64,000 nucleotides of DNA from Eudorina sp. 2006-703-Eu-15 (GCA_003117195.1 BDSI01000055.1:558001-622000); one strand, 5' to 3'; positions 51,974 through 63,787 are shown, counted from the stretch's first letter. Program-made: numbers and translations. The notes: generated by a model from the letters alone, not told the origin.

Positions 51974-54626
51974 TGGGGTCGACCCGGTACGGCGCCTGGA
52001 AAGTGACGCGGCACGGCACGCAAACAGCGGCCGCGAGTGTGCGCGCGTGCGGGACGGGTATTGGGATGGTGGGTGCAATGGGGACATTCCTCCGCGCCGT
52101 GAACGACGTGATGGCGGTGTTTTGGAAATAGACCCCCGGGGGAGGGCGTCGTGTGCGGCGTGAGGTGTGTTTGAGCGTTGTCGGGTGCTCTTGTGTGCTC
52201 ATTCCGCATCAGTCTGAACACTGCAGGCATTTGGCGAAATAGTAGTACGGTTGTAGTAACCGTTACAGGGTGGACCCTAGAGTCGCAATAATGCCTTTGT
52301 GTCCTGCACAGTGCTATATCTGCTACGTAGTCCGGTATACGTGATGGTGTACGTGGCGCGCTGTGCGGTACAGCGCAAGCCGTACATTACAAGCCATAGT
52401 TGTACGCTACTGTGGCTCAAGTAATGGGTGCAGCAGGAGCGGGCAAAGGGCGGTGGTATCCTTGCAGCTGGGGTGGTTTAATAATTGATATCTTGGGACC
52501 CCGTCTTCTGTGGGTGTGCGTTTGGGTGGGAGGCGGGCGCGCCGGGGGTTTCCCGGTCCCACCCGGGTCGGTCCCCTCCCTGGAGGTTCGTCTGGCGGAC
52601 TGGCAGCCGCCGCCGCACCGGCCGTGTGCGCGCCTGCCGCCGTGACAGCTCCCTTGCCGCGTGCACGCCCTGCCGTAGCGAGGGTGCCGCCGAACAGCAA
52701 ACGTGGCCGAGACCTTGTCTTGATCTATCTGCCCCACGTCCTGGAGTCCCACGACTCGATCCCCATCGCGCCAGTCGAGTTCTGCTCTCCCGCCGTCCCG
52801 CGGGTTCCTTGATGGTGGGTGCCTTGATGCGGCCCGGTGCCCTCGTCTCCGGGGGAGGCACGTCGGCGGGCAGTGTCTCCATGCCATGCCATTCGGCGTC
52901 ATTGCTCGTTGGTATCACTGTTCGTTGGTATCACTGTTCGTTATGTCGTTGTTCGTTGGTGTTGATAACTTGACATGTGCGAAGTTGGTAAGGGTTTACC
53001 GAAGAGACCCATGCTGCTCGTCCATGACCCGTCCCAGGGTCATGGATGGCACGGATGGGTCCGTCGCACTGCCCCACCACTACATCTCACTCGAAGGTCA
53101 ACCTTTTCGCGTGACGGCGACGCGGAGGCGGCAACGTGCTCCTTGAACAGGGTTTTATTCATTTGGTCCGGGGGCTGCGCACATGCGCTTCCTCCGTTTC
53201 AGGGTGAGCCTGTGAAATAATAAGTGAGTAATATTAAGTGTGCCGCGCCAGGCGCGGCTCTGCTAGGAGGAGAGCGAGACCGGTGTGTTTCCCTGTGGTG
53301 AGCATCACATGCCGTACCCTTAGTCAGAGACTGCACGACAACAGTGTAAGGAATGTAGTACCGCGCTTAGCTCGGCTGTCGGCACGGCGCGCGGGAGTCC
53401 ATCGGCGCAGATGGCCCCCTCGTGGCTGGTGCTGGTTTCGTGTCGGGGTCGAGGGAGGGAGGGCGTCATGATGTTGAGGCATGGTGCTGTAGGAATGCTG
53501 CAGGGCCCGCTTCGCGCCTGCATTGGGAGCTCAACCCTTCCAAGGTCCAACCCGCTTAGTAAACTTGACGGGGTGTCCCGTACGATTTCCTGACCTGACG
53601 ACGCCAAAGGCGCGCGTCCCTACAAGCGTGGCCCTCCCTGGCGTCCCCCGCTGTGTATGTGCGCGCGTACCTTGTAAGCGAGAAGGCGAACCCCGTGCGG
53701 TCACCTGCAAGCGTCCGTCGAAATCAGAGCCGACCACCGCACCCCTGCCGACATGGACGGGGGAGCGGCCACCCAACCACGCACCCACCCACCCAAGGAG
53801 AAGGACCCCGGACCTGGGAAGCCGAAGCCCGTGCCAACGTCCCCCGCCACTGGGGGAATCCCAACGCGTGCGGAGGAGACGCCGGCACGCCGCCAGGCGA
53901 AGCGACCTGCAACGGCCTCTGCAATCACGACGGACGATCCGCCGCCGGCCGATGACCGCCGCCAGCCGAAGGCACCACCCGCTGTCGTTGCGGTGAACAC
54001 AAGCGGCCTCCCTCTCACCGGATCGAAAGCGGATTCGCCCTCGAGGGAGGGCGGAGGGATGCACGCGCCGGCCAGCCCACCAGACCGGCGCCGGCAACCG
54101 GCAAAGCCGAGGGCTGCGCGGAGTACGGTAGTACGGCATGCGGTACGGAGCCCTACGCTCACTCTAAACCGACCAGGACACCGCAGTCCGACCCGGGCGA
54201 ATCAGGGTGAAGTGCCTGTGGCCATGAGCACGGATGACATACAGAAAACAAAATGCGTCACAGCAGCAGAGCGTTTTCGACTGCTTGCCCGTTGCTGCGG
54301 AGCCAAGGCTCAAAGCTTGCGGACACGTCGTGCCGGTTCTGGTATATTCCCTTGCACCATCAACGTACACGTAGTATCCGCGACCGCTGTGACATCCGTT
54401 CGTCCATTCATTCATTCAGTCATTCATTCAGTCAGTCATTCATTCATTCATTCAGTCATTCAGTCATTCAGTCAGTCCCGCCGGTGCCAACAAGCATACT
54501 CCGGGGCGTGGTGGGGGCAGGCGGGGATAGCGGTTCGGCGGGTTTTGTGGTTTCTCTTGTGTCACAGTTCATAGGTAAAAATTCCGTGGCGCGGGTGCGA
54601 CGATGCCGTTCGAGGCTCCTCCAAAT
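51974..54626. other. Intergenic between amylase and the tyrosine-recombinase element
   Basis: No gene is recognised. The longest forward frame (53753-54574) is Pro/Arg/Thr-rich without motifs and runs through the tetranucleotide repeat at 54402-54480. A perfect small hairpin, GCCGCGCCAGGCGCGGC, lies near 53242. Confidence 0.45.
54402..54480. repeat. CATT/CAGT tetranucleotide repeat
   Basis: Mixed cattcatt and cagtcatt units over about 80 bases, just left of the tyrosine-recombinase element. Confidence 0.85.
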
Positions 54627-54792
54627 TGAATGAGACTGAAATGCTCGGCCTTGGGGTACGACACTGTACGGTGTGAGCAAATTGCATAACTCAGGGCGAG
54701 CCCAGGTGCAACCCTCGAAATTACTTTACACGTTCTCTCTAAAGCGCATTAGAGTAAGCGCCTCACAGTGGCACGCTACTTCCGCAAAAACT
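54627..54792 (+). repeat. Split direct repeat A1 (166 bp)
   Basis: It matches 57568-57733 over its whole length, from tgaatgagactg to gcaaaaact; flanks differ outside. Confidence 0.9.
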
Positions 54793-55427
54793 AGGAATTT
54801 GATATTCATTTAGCTAACAGAATCTAGCCTACCAAACTTTCTCAAATATCAAGTATATTAAGATACAACAGACAACAAACATCTTCATGGAGAGCTGCCG
54901 CACAGCGGTGTCGGTTGGGGAGCTTTGACGTCGTTTGACCAGCCGAGCGCCCATCGCATTCAAGTCCCGCTGTCAGCCCGCCCTGAAGTCACAGGATCGC
55001 CAGAGCGCAAAATATGCCCGCGATATTTTCAGATGATGATGGCAAACCCGGTAGACGCACCAAGGCCGACAAGGAAGCCATGAGCAGCGGACAGCCAGCG
55101 TATGAAGTTCGGGAAGCTCAGCGTGTGGCGGCAGGAACCCCGAAGCGGGACGCCATTTGAGGCGGAGGCCCCCAGCAGCGGGATGCCATTAGGGGCGCGG
55201 GCGGTCGATGGATAGCAGGGCCAGCCACCAGGCGATAGTGCCTGCCACCGCGGTAGCTACGCACGCGAAGGGGTGGGGCTTGGGGCGCCAAGCTGCGCCG
55301 CTAGGCCCCCAACAGCCCACCCCGGAGGCGCGGCAGATTGTGTATACCAGCCGCGCCTCCACCACCCTGGCAGCCACCGTCGCCGGTAGCTGGTCAAAGA
55401 GATCCTCCAGGGAAATGTTCGGGCGGA
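54793..55427. other. Left internal part of the tyrosine-recombinase element
   Basis: AT-rich at first, then GC-rich. No coding domain is recognised. Confidence 0.4.
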
Positions 55428-56155
55428 AGGCTCCCTTTCGGCGAGAATGCACTTGCGGGGGGCCTTTCGGCGAGAATGCCACTTGCGGGCGGAAGGCCCC
55501 CTTTCGGCGAGAATGCCACTTGCGGGCGGAAGGCCCCCTTTCGGCGAGAATGCCACTTGCGGGCGGAAGGCCCACTTTCGGCGAGAATGCCACTTGCGGG
55601 CGGACGGCCCCCCTTTCGGCGAGAATGCCACTTGCGGGCGGAAGGCCCTCATTCGGCGGGAATGCCACTTGCGGGCGGAAGGCCCACTTTCGGCGAGAAT
55701 GCCACTTGCGGGCGGACGGCCCCCCTTTCGGCGAGAATGCCACTTGCGGGCGGAAGGCCCTCATTCGGCGGGAATGCCACTATCGGGCGGAAGGCCCCCT
55801 TTCGGCGAGAATGCCACTTGCGGGCGGAAGGCCCTCATTCGGCGAGAATGCCACTTGCGGGCGGAAGGCCCTCATTCGGCGGGAATGCCACTTGCGGGCG
55901 GAAGGCCCCCTTTCGGCGAGAATGCCACTTGCGGGCGGAAGGCCCGCATTCGGCGGGAATGCCACTTGCGGGTGGAAGGCCCCCTTTCGGCGAGAATGCC
56001 ACTTGCGGGCGGAAGGCCCTCATTCGGCGAGAATGCCACTTGCGGGCGGAAGGCCCTCATTCGGCGAGAATGCCACTTGCGGGCGGAAGGCCCTCATTCG
56101 GCGGGAATGCCACTTTCGGGCGGAAGGCCCTCATTCGGCGGGAATGCCTCCTCCC
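55428..56155 (+). repeat. 37-bp tandem array, about 19-20 copies
   Basis: The unit contains GGCGAGAATGCCACTTGCGG followed by GCGGAAGGCC and a variable ccctttc or ctcattc end. The period, 37, is not divisible by three, so stop-free units give long frames in three phases. These frames are artefacts of the array. Two variants (pyrimidine tract versus ctcattc, gagaatg versus gggaatg) are interspersed, which suggests conversion or expansion of multi-unit blocks. Confidence 0.9.
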
Positions 56156-56159
56156 TCGG

Positions 56160-57465
56160 CGCAATGTCACCCTAGGCGGCTCGTGGTCGTAAGGGACCGG
56201 CCTGGCAGGTAGCCACCCGAGACCACGGGAAGGGCATCCCAGGTTTGGTTAAACCCTGGGGGGATTCGCGGGCGGGGAAGCCCATTGGCTGGGGGCCATT
56301 GGGGAGCCGGAATCCCAATGGCCGGGGGCTAATCACGTGTGTTTGAAGGCCGATGGCCGGGGGCTAATCACGGGTGTTTGAAGGCCGATGGCCGGACACC
56401 GTCGTGGACAGCAAAACTCGTGCGAAGGGGGTGGGCAACCCCGTAGCAGAAGGCCGGACCGGGAGGCCGGCGATCGGCGCGAGGCAGAGCACAGGAGAGG
56501 CGCTTAAGTGTGCCAGAGGGGCCTCATGCCCGTGGCCCTCTGAACACCTTCGGAGACCCGAAGGCAAATCACAGATGGTGCCATGTGAGCAAGCAATGCC
56601 CATCAGAGGACTGTTAGGAGCAGGGCGAGCCAAAGGCGGATGGCCGCGTGCGACCTACCTAGTTCGACCCGTGGGGAAGCCTGATCTGGAACGACGCTGA
56701 AGGCGATGTAACGTACTATGGGTGTGAAACCGTGCGGCGAGAGCAGGCGTGAGTTTTGGACCGCCACAGGAACGCCACAGCTGAAGGTTGTACATGACCT
56801 TGCCGGCTGCCGCATCCCCTCGCAGGCAGTGTTTGGCAGGGAAGACTAACCGAATATTGAGAAACAGGCAAAGGGAGCCCACGGCAGAATGTGTGTGACC
56901 ATGGGTGGGGAGCCCCCCGGGTCGGCTGACGGCTTGGTAAAGTGGGCGGGGCCTGACGGCAGAGCCGGTCCACCCTGAGCGGGAGGCTCGACGGAATCTA
57001 CCGGTGCCGGATGAGAACCCAGGCGCTCAGAGAACCATACCTCCTACGTGAAAGGTCGCCGCAGGCGGTGTGTGATTGGGTATTGGTCTAAGACGGCAGT
57101 GGAGACCGCTTCGCGGGTAAGAGGGCTGCGAGATCGCAGCTTCCCACTCGGTTGGGACGAAGCCTGGAGGCGCAGGGTGGTGAAGCTGGACGCCCGGGGT
57201 GCGACAGGAAACAGTCGGGCCAGCACCGTTTCTATTTCGTCCCGAAACCGGGAGGCGCTGCGAGAGGCGTCGAGACGCCTCGAGCTCTTCTAAGCCCGGG
57301 TCAGGGAGTTGTCAGCCCGATGCAGCGAGTGGAGTAGGAGTCGCGAGCACGCCCATGCGGCGTGCGCGACTCGTGCGCAAGTGACCTTTGGGTACCCTGG
57401 CAAGCCGAGGGTCTAGTGGTTGGCGGTTGCACGTGTGTATGCCGCGGGACGCGGTGTGGGTTGGG
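56160..57465. other. GC-rich non-coding interior of the tyrosine-recombinase element
   Basis: It contains a direct duplication of gatggccgggggctaatcac-type units (56310-56395) and many short self-complementary stretches. No reverse transcriptase, RNase H or gag motif is seen. A structured RNA is possible but unproven. Confidence 0.4.
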
Positions 57466-57567
57466 CTGCGTTCGATAGAGCATGGGTACGGGTGTACCTG
57501 GCGCCAACGGGCGCCTAGCCAAACTCACTTTAGCCCAAGTACGGCGAGAACAGTTGAACTCCAGCAG
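57466..57567 (+). repeat. Split direct repeat B1 (102 bp)
   Basis: It matches 60138-60239 and abuts repeat A2 at 57568. Confidence 0.9.
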
Positions 57568-57733
57568 TGAATGAGACTGAAATGCTCGGCCTTGGGGTAC
57601 GACACTGTACGGTGTGAGCAAATTGCATAACTCAGGGCGAGCCCAGGTGCAACCCTCGAAATTACTTTACACGTTCTCTCTAAAGCGCATTAGAGTAAGC
57701 GCCTCACAGTGGCACGCTACTTCCGCAAAAACT
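57568..57733 (+). repeat. Split direct repeat A2 (166 bp)
   Basis: This is the second copy of 54627-54792; the recombinase gene begins on its right. Confidence 0.9.
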
Positions 57734-57928
57734 CCCACCCGCCCTCCCTGTTTCGCGGCAAGACAGCCGTGTGATTGGGCGTGGGGCCCTTGACACCTAG
57801 CGAGCAGCGGACGCCTGCATCGCTACGCCAGACTGACAGACACCCGTTCACAGGAGATGCTCTGTGGAGTATACCCCGCGCCACCGCATCCGTGTCCCAG
57901 ACACAAGCCGCGAACATCCCACCCGCTG

Positions 57929-59095
57929 TCACGCCACGCGCCGCCGTTGCAATGGCTGCTGGGCCCCCAAGTGCCTGTGCTCATCGGTGTATCGCCCTAA
58001 CACGGCCGTGCTCTTGATCTGCCCCAGCGACTTCAACTCTGACTGCTCTAGACCCCGCTTAGCCGCCGCCTGGAGCGCCCCGCGGCGGAAGCTGTGGTTA
58101 GTTTCGCCCTCGTAGAGCTCGGCATCGCGAAGGTGGCGCCGGATGCGCGCCCCCAGCGCAGAGCTGCTCAGTGGCTCCTCCTTAAAGGACCGGCGGTCGC
58201 TGCGGAGAGGCCGGAAGAGGTAGCAGCTGATGGCACAACCTTCCGCATCCGGCTGACTAGCCCGCCAGACGTAGTAGGCGAAGGTCTGCGGGAAGCATAC
58301 CGCCGGGCGTGCCAGGTTTGGCTCCAAGAATACAGCGGGTGCCCGTTGCGCCCGGTAGGTCTTGGTGCCGCGCTCTCGAACGCACATCCGGTACGAGTCC
58401 CCAGGAGCCCACTCCCACGGTGGTGGCAGTGGGAGCCGCGGATCAGCCTCGTCCGGCTTTTCGGGGTTGCAGAAGTCAGCCCACGCCAGCTTGCCCGTGT
58501 CGAAGCCCCGGTACGTGCTTTGCCACATGAACTGCGCGCAGAGCAGGTCGCGGGCGAAGAGCAGTGCATCCACCGCCTTCTGCGCAGCCAGCAGCTGGCC
58601 CATCAGGTACTCGCACAGGCGCTCGTACTTCTCCTCAGACAGCGGCACCGCAGACAGTTCGTCGTAGCCACCCAGCATGCGCAGCCGGGTGTAACCCGCG
58701 CGATAATCGGTGACCCACGGAGACTCACACGGGTTGCCCCGACCGGTGGCTGGATCGTAGGGTCCTACCCTCCCGGTACGGGTAAAGTAGCCGCTGAGGG
58801 CGGACAACATCCCTTTCACGGCCTGGGGCCCGGCGTCCTCCTGCTTCCGCCCGGGATGGTTCGGTAGCCACCATTCTTCCGTGTAGACAAGAAGGGACTC
58901 GGGGCCCACAGTGGCCAACCCGATGTCCTCCCCCGTGCTGCTGAGCCAAGCCGCGAACTCCTTCGCCGCCGAATCCTGGCGCTCGCGAGTGGCGTTGGCC
59001 AGGGCCTGATCCATGACGGCCTGGGCCTTCAAGAGGCCACGCTGGTAGAAGCCCGCTTTAGGTGGCGGGGGCTGATAGCGGGGTATCTGGGCCAC
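57929..59095 (-). CDS. Tyrosine recombinase of the kangaroo/PAT-like element
   Basis: The frame is 388 codons from a GTG; it is open further, to an acceptor-like ttgtcccgtag near 59136, so an upstream exon is likely and the real start is unknown. The catalytic set is present: Arg196 in YRGFDTGKLAWADF, His334-x-x-Arg337 in NHSFRRGALQAAAKRG, and Tyr369 in LGRYTDEHRH, with Lys and Arg residues between. The N-terminal 150 residues resemble the helical SAM-like DNA-binding half of phage-type integrases. Such enzymes insert circular cDNA by strand exchange without target duplication. It is opposite in strand to the A-B repeat reading direction, as in Volvox kangaroo. No RT accompanies it. The frame is intact, so the protein may still be made and act in trans. 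Confidence 0.8.
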   Translation of the reverse strand: MAQIPRYQPPPPKAGFYQRGLLKAQAVMDQALANATRERQDSAAKEFAAWLSSTGEDIGLATVGPESLLVYTEEWWLPNHPGRKQEDAGPQAVKGMLSALSGYFTRTGRVGPYDPATGRGNPCESPWVTDYRAGYTRLRMLGGYDELSAVPLSEEKYERLCEYLMGQLLAAQKAVDALLFARDLLCAQFMWQSTYRGFDTGKLAWADFCNPEKPDEADPRLPLPPPWEWAPGDSYRMCVRERGTKTYRAQRAPAVFLEPNLARPAVCFPQTFAYYVWRASQPDAEGCAISCYLFRPLRSDRRSFKEEPLSSSALGARIRRHLRDAELYEGETNHSFRRGALQAAAKRGLEQSELKSLGQIKSTAVLGRYTDEHRHLGAQQPLQRRRVA

Positions 59096-59139
59096 ACGAG
59101 CAGCCCGTAGCGCTGCGAACCCCGGGCGAGCCTACGGGA

Positions 59140-60137
59140 CAAGGTGATCGTCAGCATGTCGAGGTAGCAATCGAGTCGAGGTAACGGCCACTCACCAAGC
59201 CCGGTGGCGGAACCAACGGGGATGGCCCACCCGAAAGAAGGGGGCGGATTCCAGACGAAGCCGTGTTCTCGGCCCCGAGTTGCAGCACACCGGGAACGTT
59301 CGGTGGTCGCGCCTGCACGCACACCGGCGATTTATGAATAGTAGGACGGCTCGGCCAACGTTCACGTCGGCGAATAGGCACCCACCGAGAGCGAACGGTC
59401 GGAGGCCAGGGCAGGCCCCTCCGGCCGAGGGGCTTGGGCCCCCGGCAGCAGCCCCTCAATGCCGGACCCGAACGGAAGCCCTCCGATCGAGTCCGTTGGT
59501 CGCGCCTGCAAGAACCGCGAGGCTTCAGCATCAGCACACCAACGAGAGATATCGACTGACACGATGTACGTCAACTTACCAAGCTTGGCCAGGTGAGGGC
59601 CCGCCCGACAGACGCGTCACCAAGAACGGCATCGACACTCGGCAGGCCCGCGGCCCCCGCCGCAGAGCAAAGCACCCCGAGGGGATTAGGGGCTGACGAA
59701 AGGGCCTGCGCCAATGGCAAGGGTTCAGTACGGCGAAAGGCTGGCAGCTCTCTGCGAGGCGAACCTACCCGCATGACCAGAGACGGGCGAGATTCGCCCT
59801 CAATGCTTGTTGGACGCACTTGCAGCCGCAAGCCGACGCCAGGGGTGGAAAGATCCAACACGAATGGCGCAGGCATATCGGACAGATCGACTCCTGCCCA
59901 TGCAGTCGCTGCTGCCTCGCGCTCAATGTAGTTGATTTCTTCCTGCTTAATGAATCAGGATAATTACTAGCAATGAACGCCATCAACCGTTGTGTTACAT
60001 TTCTCCCTTACCGGAGCAGCGCGAGCAGGCGGCAACAGGAAATCGTTTGAGCGGTTACCCAACGAATTACTTAACCCGCCGTATAAGAGGCTCACATTCC
60101 CACTGGAGCCAGGCCCACCCACCCCACCCGTTACGGA
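59140..60137. other. Region upstream of the recombinase gene, inside the element
   Basis: Open frames exist on both strands, without recognisable domains. It should contain the promoter or first exon of the recombinase gene. Confidence 0.4.
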
Positions 60138-60239
60138 CTGCGTTCGATAGAGCATGGGTACGGGTGTACCTGGCGCCAACGGGCGCCTAGCCAAACTCAC
60201 TTTAGCCCAAGTACGGCGAGAACAGTTGAACTCCAGCAG
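60138..60239 (+). repeat. Split direct repeat B2 (102 bp), right end of the element
   Basis: It matches 57466-57567, from ctgcgttcgatagag to ctccagcag. Confidence 0.9.
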
Positions 60240-62384
60240 AATAAGTAGTTTAATCGAAGGCCGAATGCGGTAATGTTCTTTACCGTTGTGATAGTTTGTT
60301 ATGGCAGTTATTATTTGAGCACGAGTTACGAGCGCCTTTAGTGCGCTGCCTGAGTTGGCCCATATAATGCTTTGTTGTTGAAGACTTAAGTTGTTGTGCA
60401 TTCTGAAGTGTGTGAAGTCGGCTTACGCCATTCGACATCAGAGCAGAGAGCTGGGCCACTGACCCCTCGCCAGAAAAAATGTGTTGTTTTGCGCCTTCGG
60501 CCTGACAAAGTATTATAAAATGTTGTTATCTATCAAAGTTCTTATGGGCAAAAGACCTGATATGTAGTGGATAGGAAGCTCGTCCAGACCATCCCCTCGC
60601 ATTACCGTTATGAGGTCTGCTGGCGCCTCTGGCCGCTCGCAAGCAAGGCGCACCCGCTGACATCTATTCTCATACATAAACATTCATTCCAAGCAGCATG
60701 GGTTTGGCTTGGGCGCTTCCAGGAATGTTGGTAGTGGACATGCACAGAGCTTTTGAGCCACGCGCGTCAGAGCGCGTCACCTCGGCACCAACGCTCGCCA
60801 TAGGAAGTCAGTATAAGTCACTAAGGTCATTTTGGCCTAGGGGTTCCTAGGGATTCGCTACTTTCGGGCGAGGAGCCCGTCTGGTACTCGTTCCCGTAGT
60901 CGGCTGTCCCGCCAGCCCTGACGCGTGCAATTTCGGCCCCACGCCCAGCCCCCAATCCCATCCCCTGACCCGACCCGTTTTAAGCTGCTGGCAAGAACTC
61001 TGACACACTTCGTATGAGAACTTGAGTGCATAAATGGAATCCGGCGCCGCAGTGGCAGCGAAACCCGGGGCAAGCACTCCCGTCGTGTCGCGACTCGCTG
61101 GCCCTGCACGTGCTGCCACGTCCTGCCGGGATTCTGCCAGCACCGGTTCAGGACTGCCCGCCTCCTCAACCAGCTTCGCGCACTCAAAGCAGATATTCTG
61201 CGTCTTTGATTTGCAAGCTTCGTTCATTTTCCAGCTGGAAAAGAAAGAGGGAGAAAAGAAGCGTGCCTCCCCCTTCATCCAGACGAAATGACTGGACGAC
61301 TGATTGTGCAACGGGGCTGGCACCTGCTCCGTGGCGTCATTGACGGCATAAAAACCCCTTGCTCGAATGGTTCTGCCATGGCCAGCACACCATTGCCTGG
61401 TGTACCCCATGGTAGCCGGTCGGTGATTCTCGCGAGGAGGACTTGGCGAGGTAGCCACGCCGCGGATACTCACCTGAAGGGCGGGTCAGGGACGGAACCG
61501 GGTGTTTCGTCCCGACCCAAATGACCAATTGGCCAATCTCGCAATATCTGGGAGTACTGGCGCATTGGTTAGCATGACACTGAGATATTACGTGCTCTGG
61601 GGCCGGGACCGTGCACTTCATTACTGCTGCTGACAAAATAATGGACTACGGCGACTCATCTGTATAGCTAAGCTTAATAATGGTGTTATACTGGACATTC
61701 CCTGGCTATTAGTTCGCAAGGCACTGAAACATTCCGTGTGCGGGTTCCGTGACATGTCACTTCATGGACGCTGCTGGCAAAATACAGCACTGCTATGACC
61801 CATGTGTATGGCTTAGGATTACACTGACATAACACTGGAGGGTAATAGGCCATGGTTTGTCAACCCATTCAAGCAGAACGTCCCGGGGGGCCACGACATG
61901 GTGCATCATCGTCGCTCCTGGCAAAACGGCAAAGCACGGAGAGACGCCTGACCAGCTAAAATTGACCCATGCGTTCATCTTAGCATTCCTGGACATTTGG
62001 ATGTGGTATAACCCTCTCACCGAGAAAGCCCAAACCAGCACCAGCAGATATCCACGTGTGCTCCACCCCTTTTTAGCCATCTAATAAAAGCCAAGTACTA
62101 CTTGAGGCAATTTAAAGCTTTATACCGGCGTTCAGTATGTTCAAATTGAAACTTGACCCGTCACGCTCATGTACGCAATGTTTGGTCCATTCTTCAAAAT
62201 TCCTCCATGTATAACTATATCAATTGGGTAAGAATCACTGCCCGAAGGAGCAAATCACGCTTGAAAGTGGTCGTTGCTCTGCCGTACAGGGTCAGTGGCC
62301 CAGCTCTCTGCTCTGTTCGACATTACAAGTGTGTAACACCCTTTGAGCTCCCAACTTCTAGAAGCCCTATTACCTTTCAGTTCC
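60240..62384. other. Gene-poor stretch
   Basis: No gene is recognised. The longest frame (61473-60847, minus) lacks motifs, and the opposite strand is open over part of it. A 95-codon minus frame at 62080-61793 has one hydrophobic stretch and is not convincing. Confidence 0.4.
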
Positions 62385-62614
62385 TGTAAAGAACTGGCTC
62401 CAGTTTGCGACTGGAGGAAGCATTAGTTCCTAGTTTACCCAGCCGCGAGGCCCGACGTTAGCCATTGGCTCCAGAGACAGAGAAATGAGGAGACTAAGCT
62501 TACAATGGAATGGAACAGGAGTTCTCAAATAGCCTTTTGGAGGCTTGCACGGCAGATAAACGTACGGCACGAAGCACAAACTATTCGCGCCTCAACGACA
62601 TCCAATATCTTACA
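62385..62614 (-). repeat. TRIM 3' LTR (230 bp)
   Basis: It is paired with 63388-63617 and has the polypurine tract at 62615-62624 next to it. Confidence 0.9.
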
Positions 62615-63387
62615 CTTCCCCGGGCTTTAAAAATTGCAACGTCCTCGGTGCTCACATACTTGCAAACTATCAGGTAAGCTGTGCACGCGACACTTGAGAA
62701 CACAGCCAGGCCATAACACTCTCGCAAAGTGAACAGCCCAGGTCCGATCCATCAGGTGCTGACCAGCAGGCATACGGGTGCGCATGCAGCTCACTCTGCG
62801 GCACACCATGGTAGACTTGCAACACATGAAACCCGGACAACATCCTAACACAGTCGCAACATCCAAGAAAACGGCCTTGTCGTCGATGACAGGATTGCGA
62901 ACGCTGCACGAAGGGAGCGGACGCGTGCACATGTAATGAAAACGGAAACGGAGATGGCGTGTGCGGCGCACGAGCACTCACAGCGGCACACTCAGCTGCG
63001 ACTCCACGGTGACACGAGCCAGACCGCAAAACCCACAGACAAGCAAGCTGACAGTAAGCCGTAGCATGACGAATGATGATGGGCTCCCGCGAAGAGATGA
63101 CTCGCTGAACGACGATAAACGGTAGACGACGACGATAAACGCGAACTGACAGGGCGAACCATCAAGAGCAGGCAGGCAAGGCCCCGAACTTGGCAAGCTG
63201 CAACAAGAAGGTAGTCAGAACGATTCTTGTGCTGTATGGAAGCATCAAGACGACGAGTAGACGACGTGCGGCGCATGGCGGCTGCGAAAACGATCTGTCG
63301 AAAATGGCGCGAACGGAAAAGTGATGACGATGGTCAAACAGCTCCAACACGGACCGAGGTAGGATCGAACCATAACTCGATACCATA

Positions 63388-63617
63388 TGTAAAGAACTGG
63401 CTCCAGTTGGCGACTGGAGGAAGCATTAGTTCCTAGTTTACCCAGCCGCGAGGCCCGACGTTAGCCATTGGCTCCAGAGACAGAGAAATGAGGAAAGTAA
63501 GCTTACAATGGAATGGAACAGGAGTTCTCAAATAGCCTTTTGGAGGCTTGCACGGCAGATAAACGTACGGCACGAAGCACAAACTATTCGCGCCTCAACG
63601 ACATCCAATATCTTACA
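63388..63617 (-). repeat. TRIM 5' LTR (230 bp)
   Basis: It is paired with 62385-62614 and is followed on the minus strand by the primer-binding site at 63385-63366. Confidence 0.9.
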
Positions 63618-63787
63618 GTTCCGGTCGCCCAGAACGCCAGAAGGCGAGTCGATTGGCAGTAGTCTTGATGTCGTACTCCGTACTCGTCCAGGTTAATGAC
63701 GCAACGCGTCCGCCAAGCGGCCATGGCATTTTCAAAAATGAGATAATGATGGCCAAATTTTGATTCGCATTGCGGAAGTCTCGCACA

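Larger units (their letters stand above)
54627..60239. mobile_element. Kangaroo/PAT-like tyrosine-recombinase element with split direct repeats, RT absent
   Basis: Repeat A (166 bp) lies at 54627-54792 and 57568-57733; repeat B (102 bp) lies at 57466-57567 and 60138-60239. B1 abuts A2, so the order is A1 - 2.7 kb - B1A2 - 2.4 kb - B2, the split-direct-repeat layout of PAT, TOC and kangaroo elements. The B1A2-to-B2 part carries a tyrosine recombinase on the minus strand, as described for Volvox kangaroo. The A1-to-B1 part holds a 37-bp tandem array and GC-rich sequence instead of gag and RT, so this copy is probably non-autonomous. No target duplication is seen, as expected for this class. Confidence 0.8.
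62385..63617 (-). mobile_element. TRIM: miniature LTR element with target duplication, PBS and PPT
   Basis: Two 230-bp repeats (62385-62614 and 63388-63617) run from TGTAAAG to TCTTACA on the plus strand and differ at only a few bases. GTTCC precedes the first (62380-62384) and follows the second (63618-63622), a perfect 5-bp target duplication. On the minus strand, the base pair TA and then TGGTATCGAGTTATGGTTCG follow the 5' repeat, a primer-binding site whose first seven bases fit initiator Met tRNA. CCCGGGGAAG sits directly before the 3' repeat as a polypurine tract. The 773-base interior has no coding capacity for gag or pol, so the element must be mobilised in trans. Confidence 0.88.

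Noticed and set aside
53753..54574. 273-codon Pro/Arg/Thr-rich plus-strand frame
   Set aside because: It has no motif, its composition follows local GC bias, and it ends inside a tetranucleotide repeat; the minus strand is equally open.
55208..56212. Long overlapping frames on both strands over the 37-bp array
   Set aside because: The unit is stop-free and its length is not a multiple of three, so open frames in several phases follow automatically.
56400..57300. Possible group II intron-like structured RNA inside the tyrosine-recombinase element
   Set aside because: There are GNRA-like loops and many pairings, but no convincing domain V, GUGYG start or maturase, so it is not called.
60847..61473. 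208-codon minus-strand frame
   Set aside because: The start is not ATG, no domain is seen, and the plus strand is open over part of it; there is no sign of selection.
63360..63390. tRNA-like sequence (antisense T-loop and ACCA end)
   Set aside because: It is explained as the primer-binding site of the TRIM; no anticodon or D arm is present.
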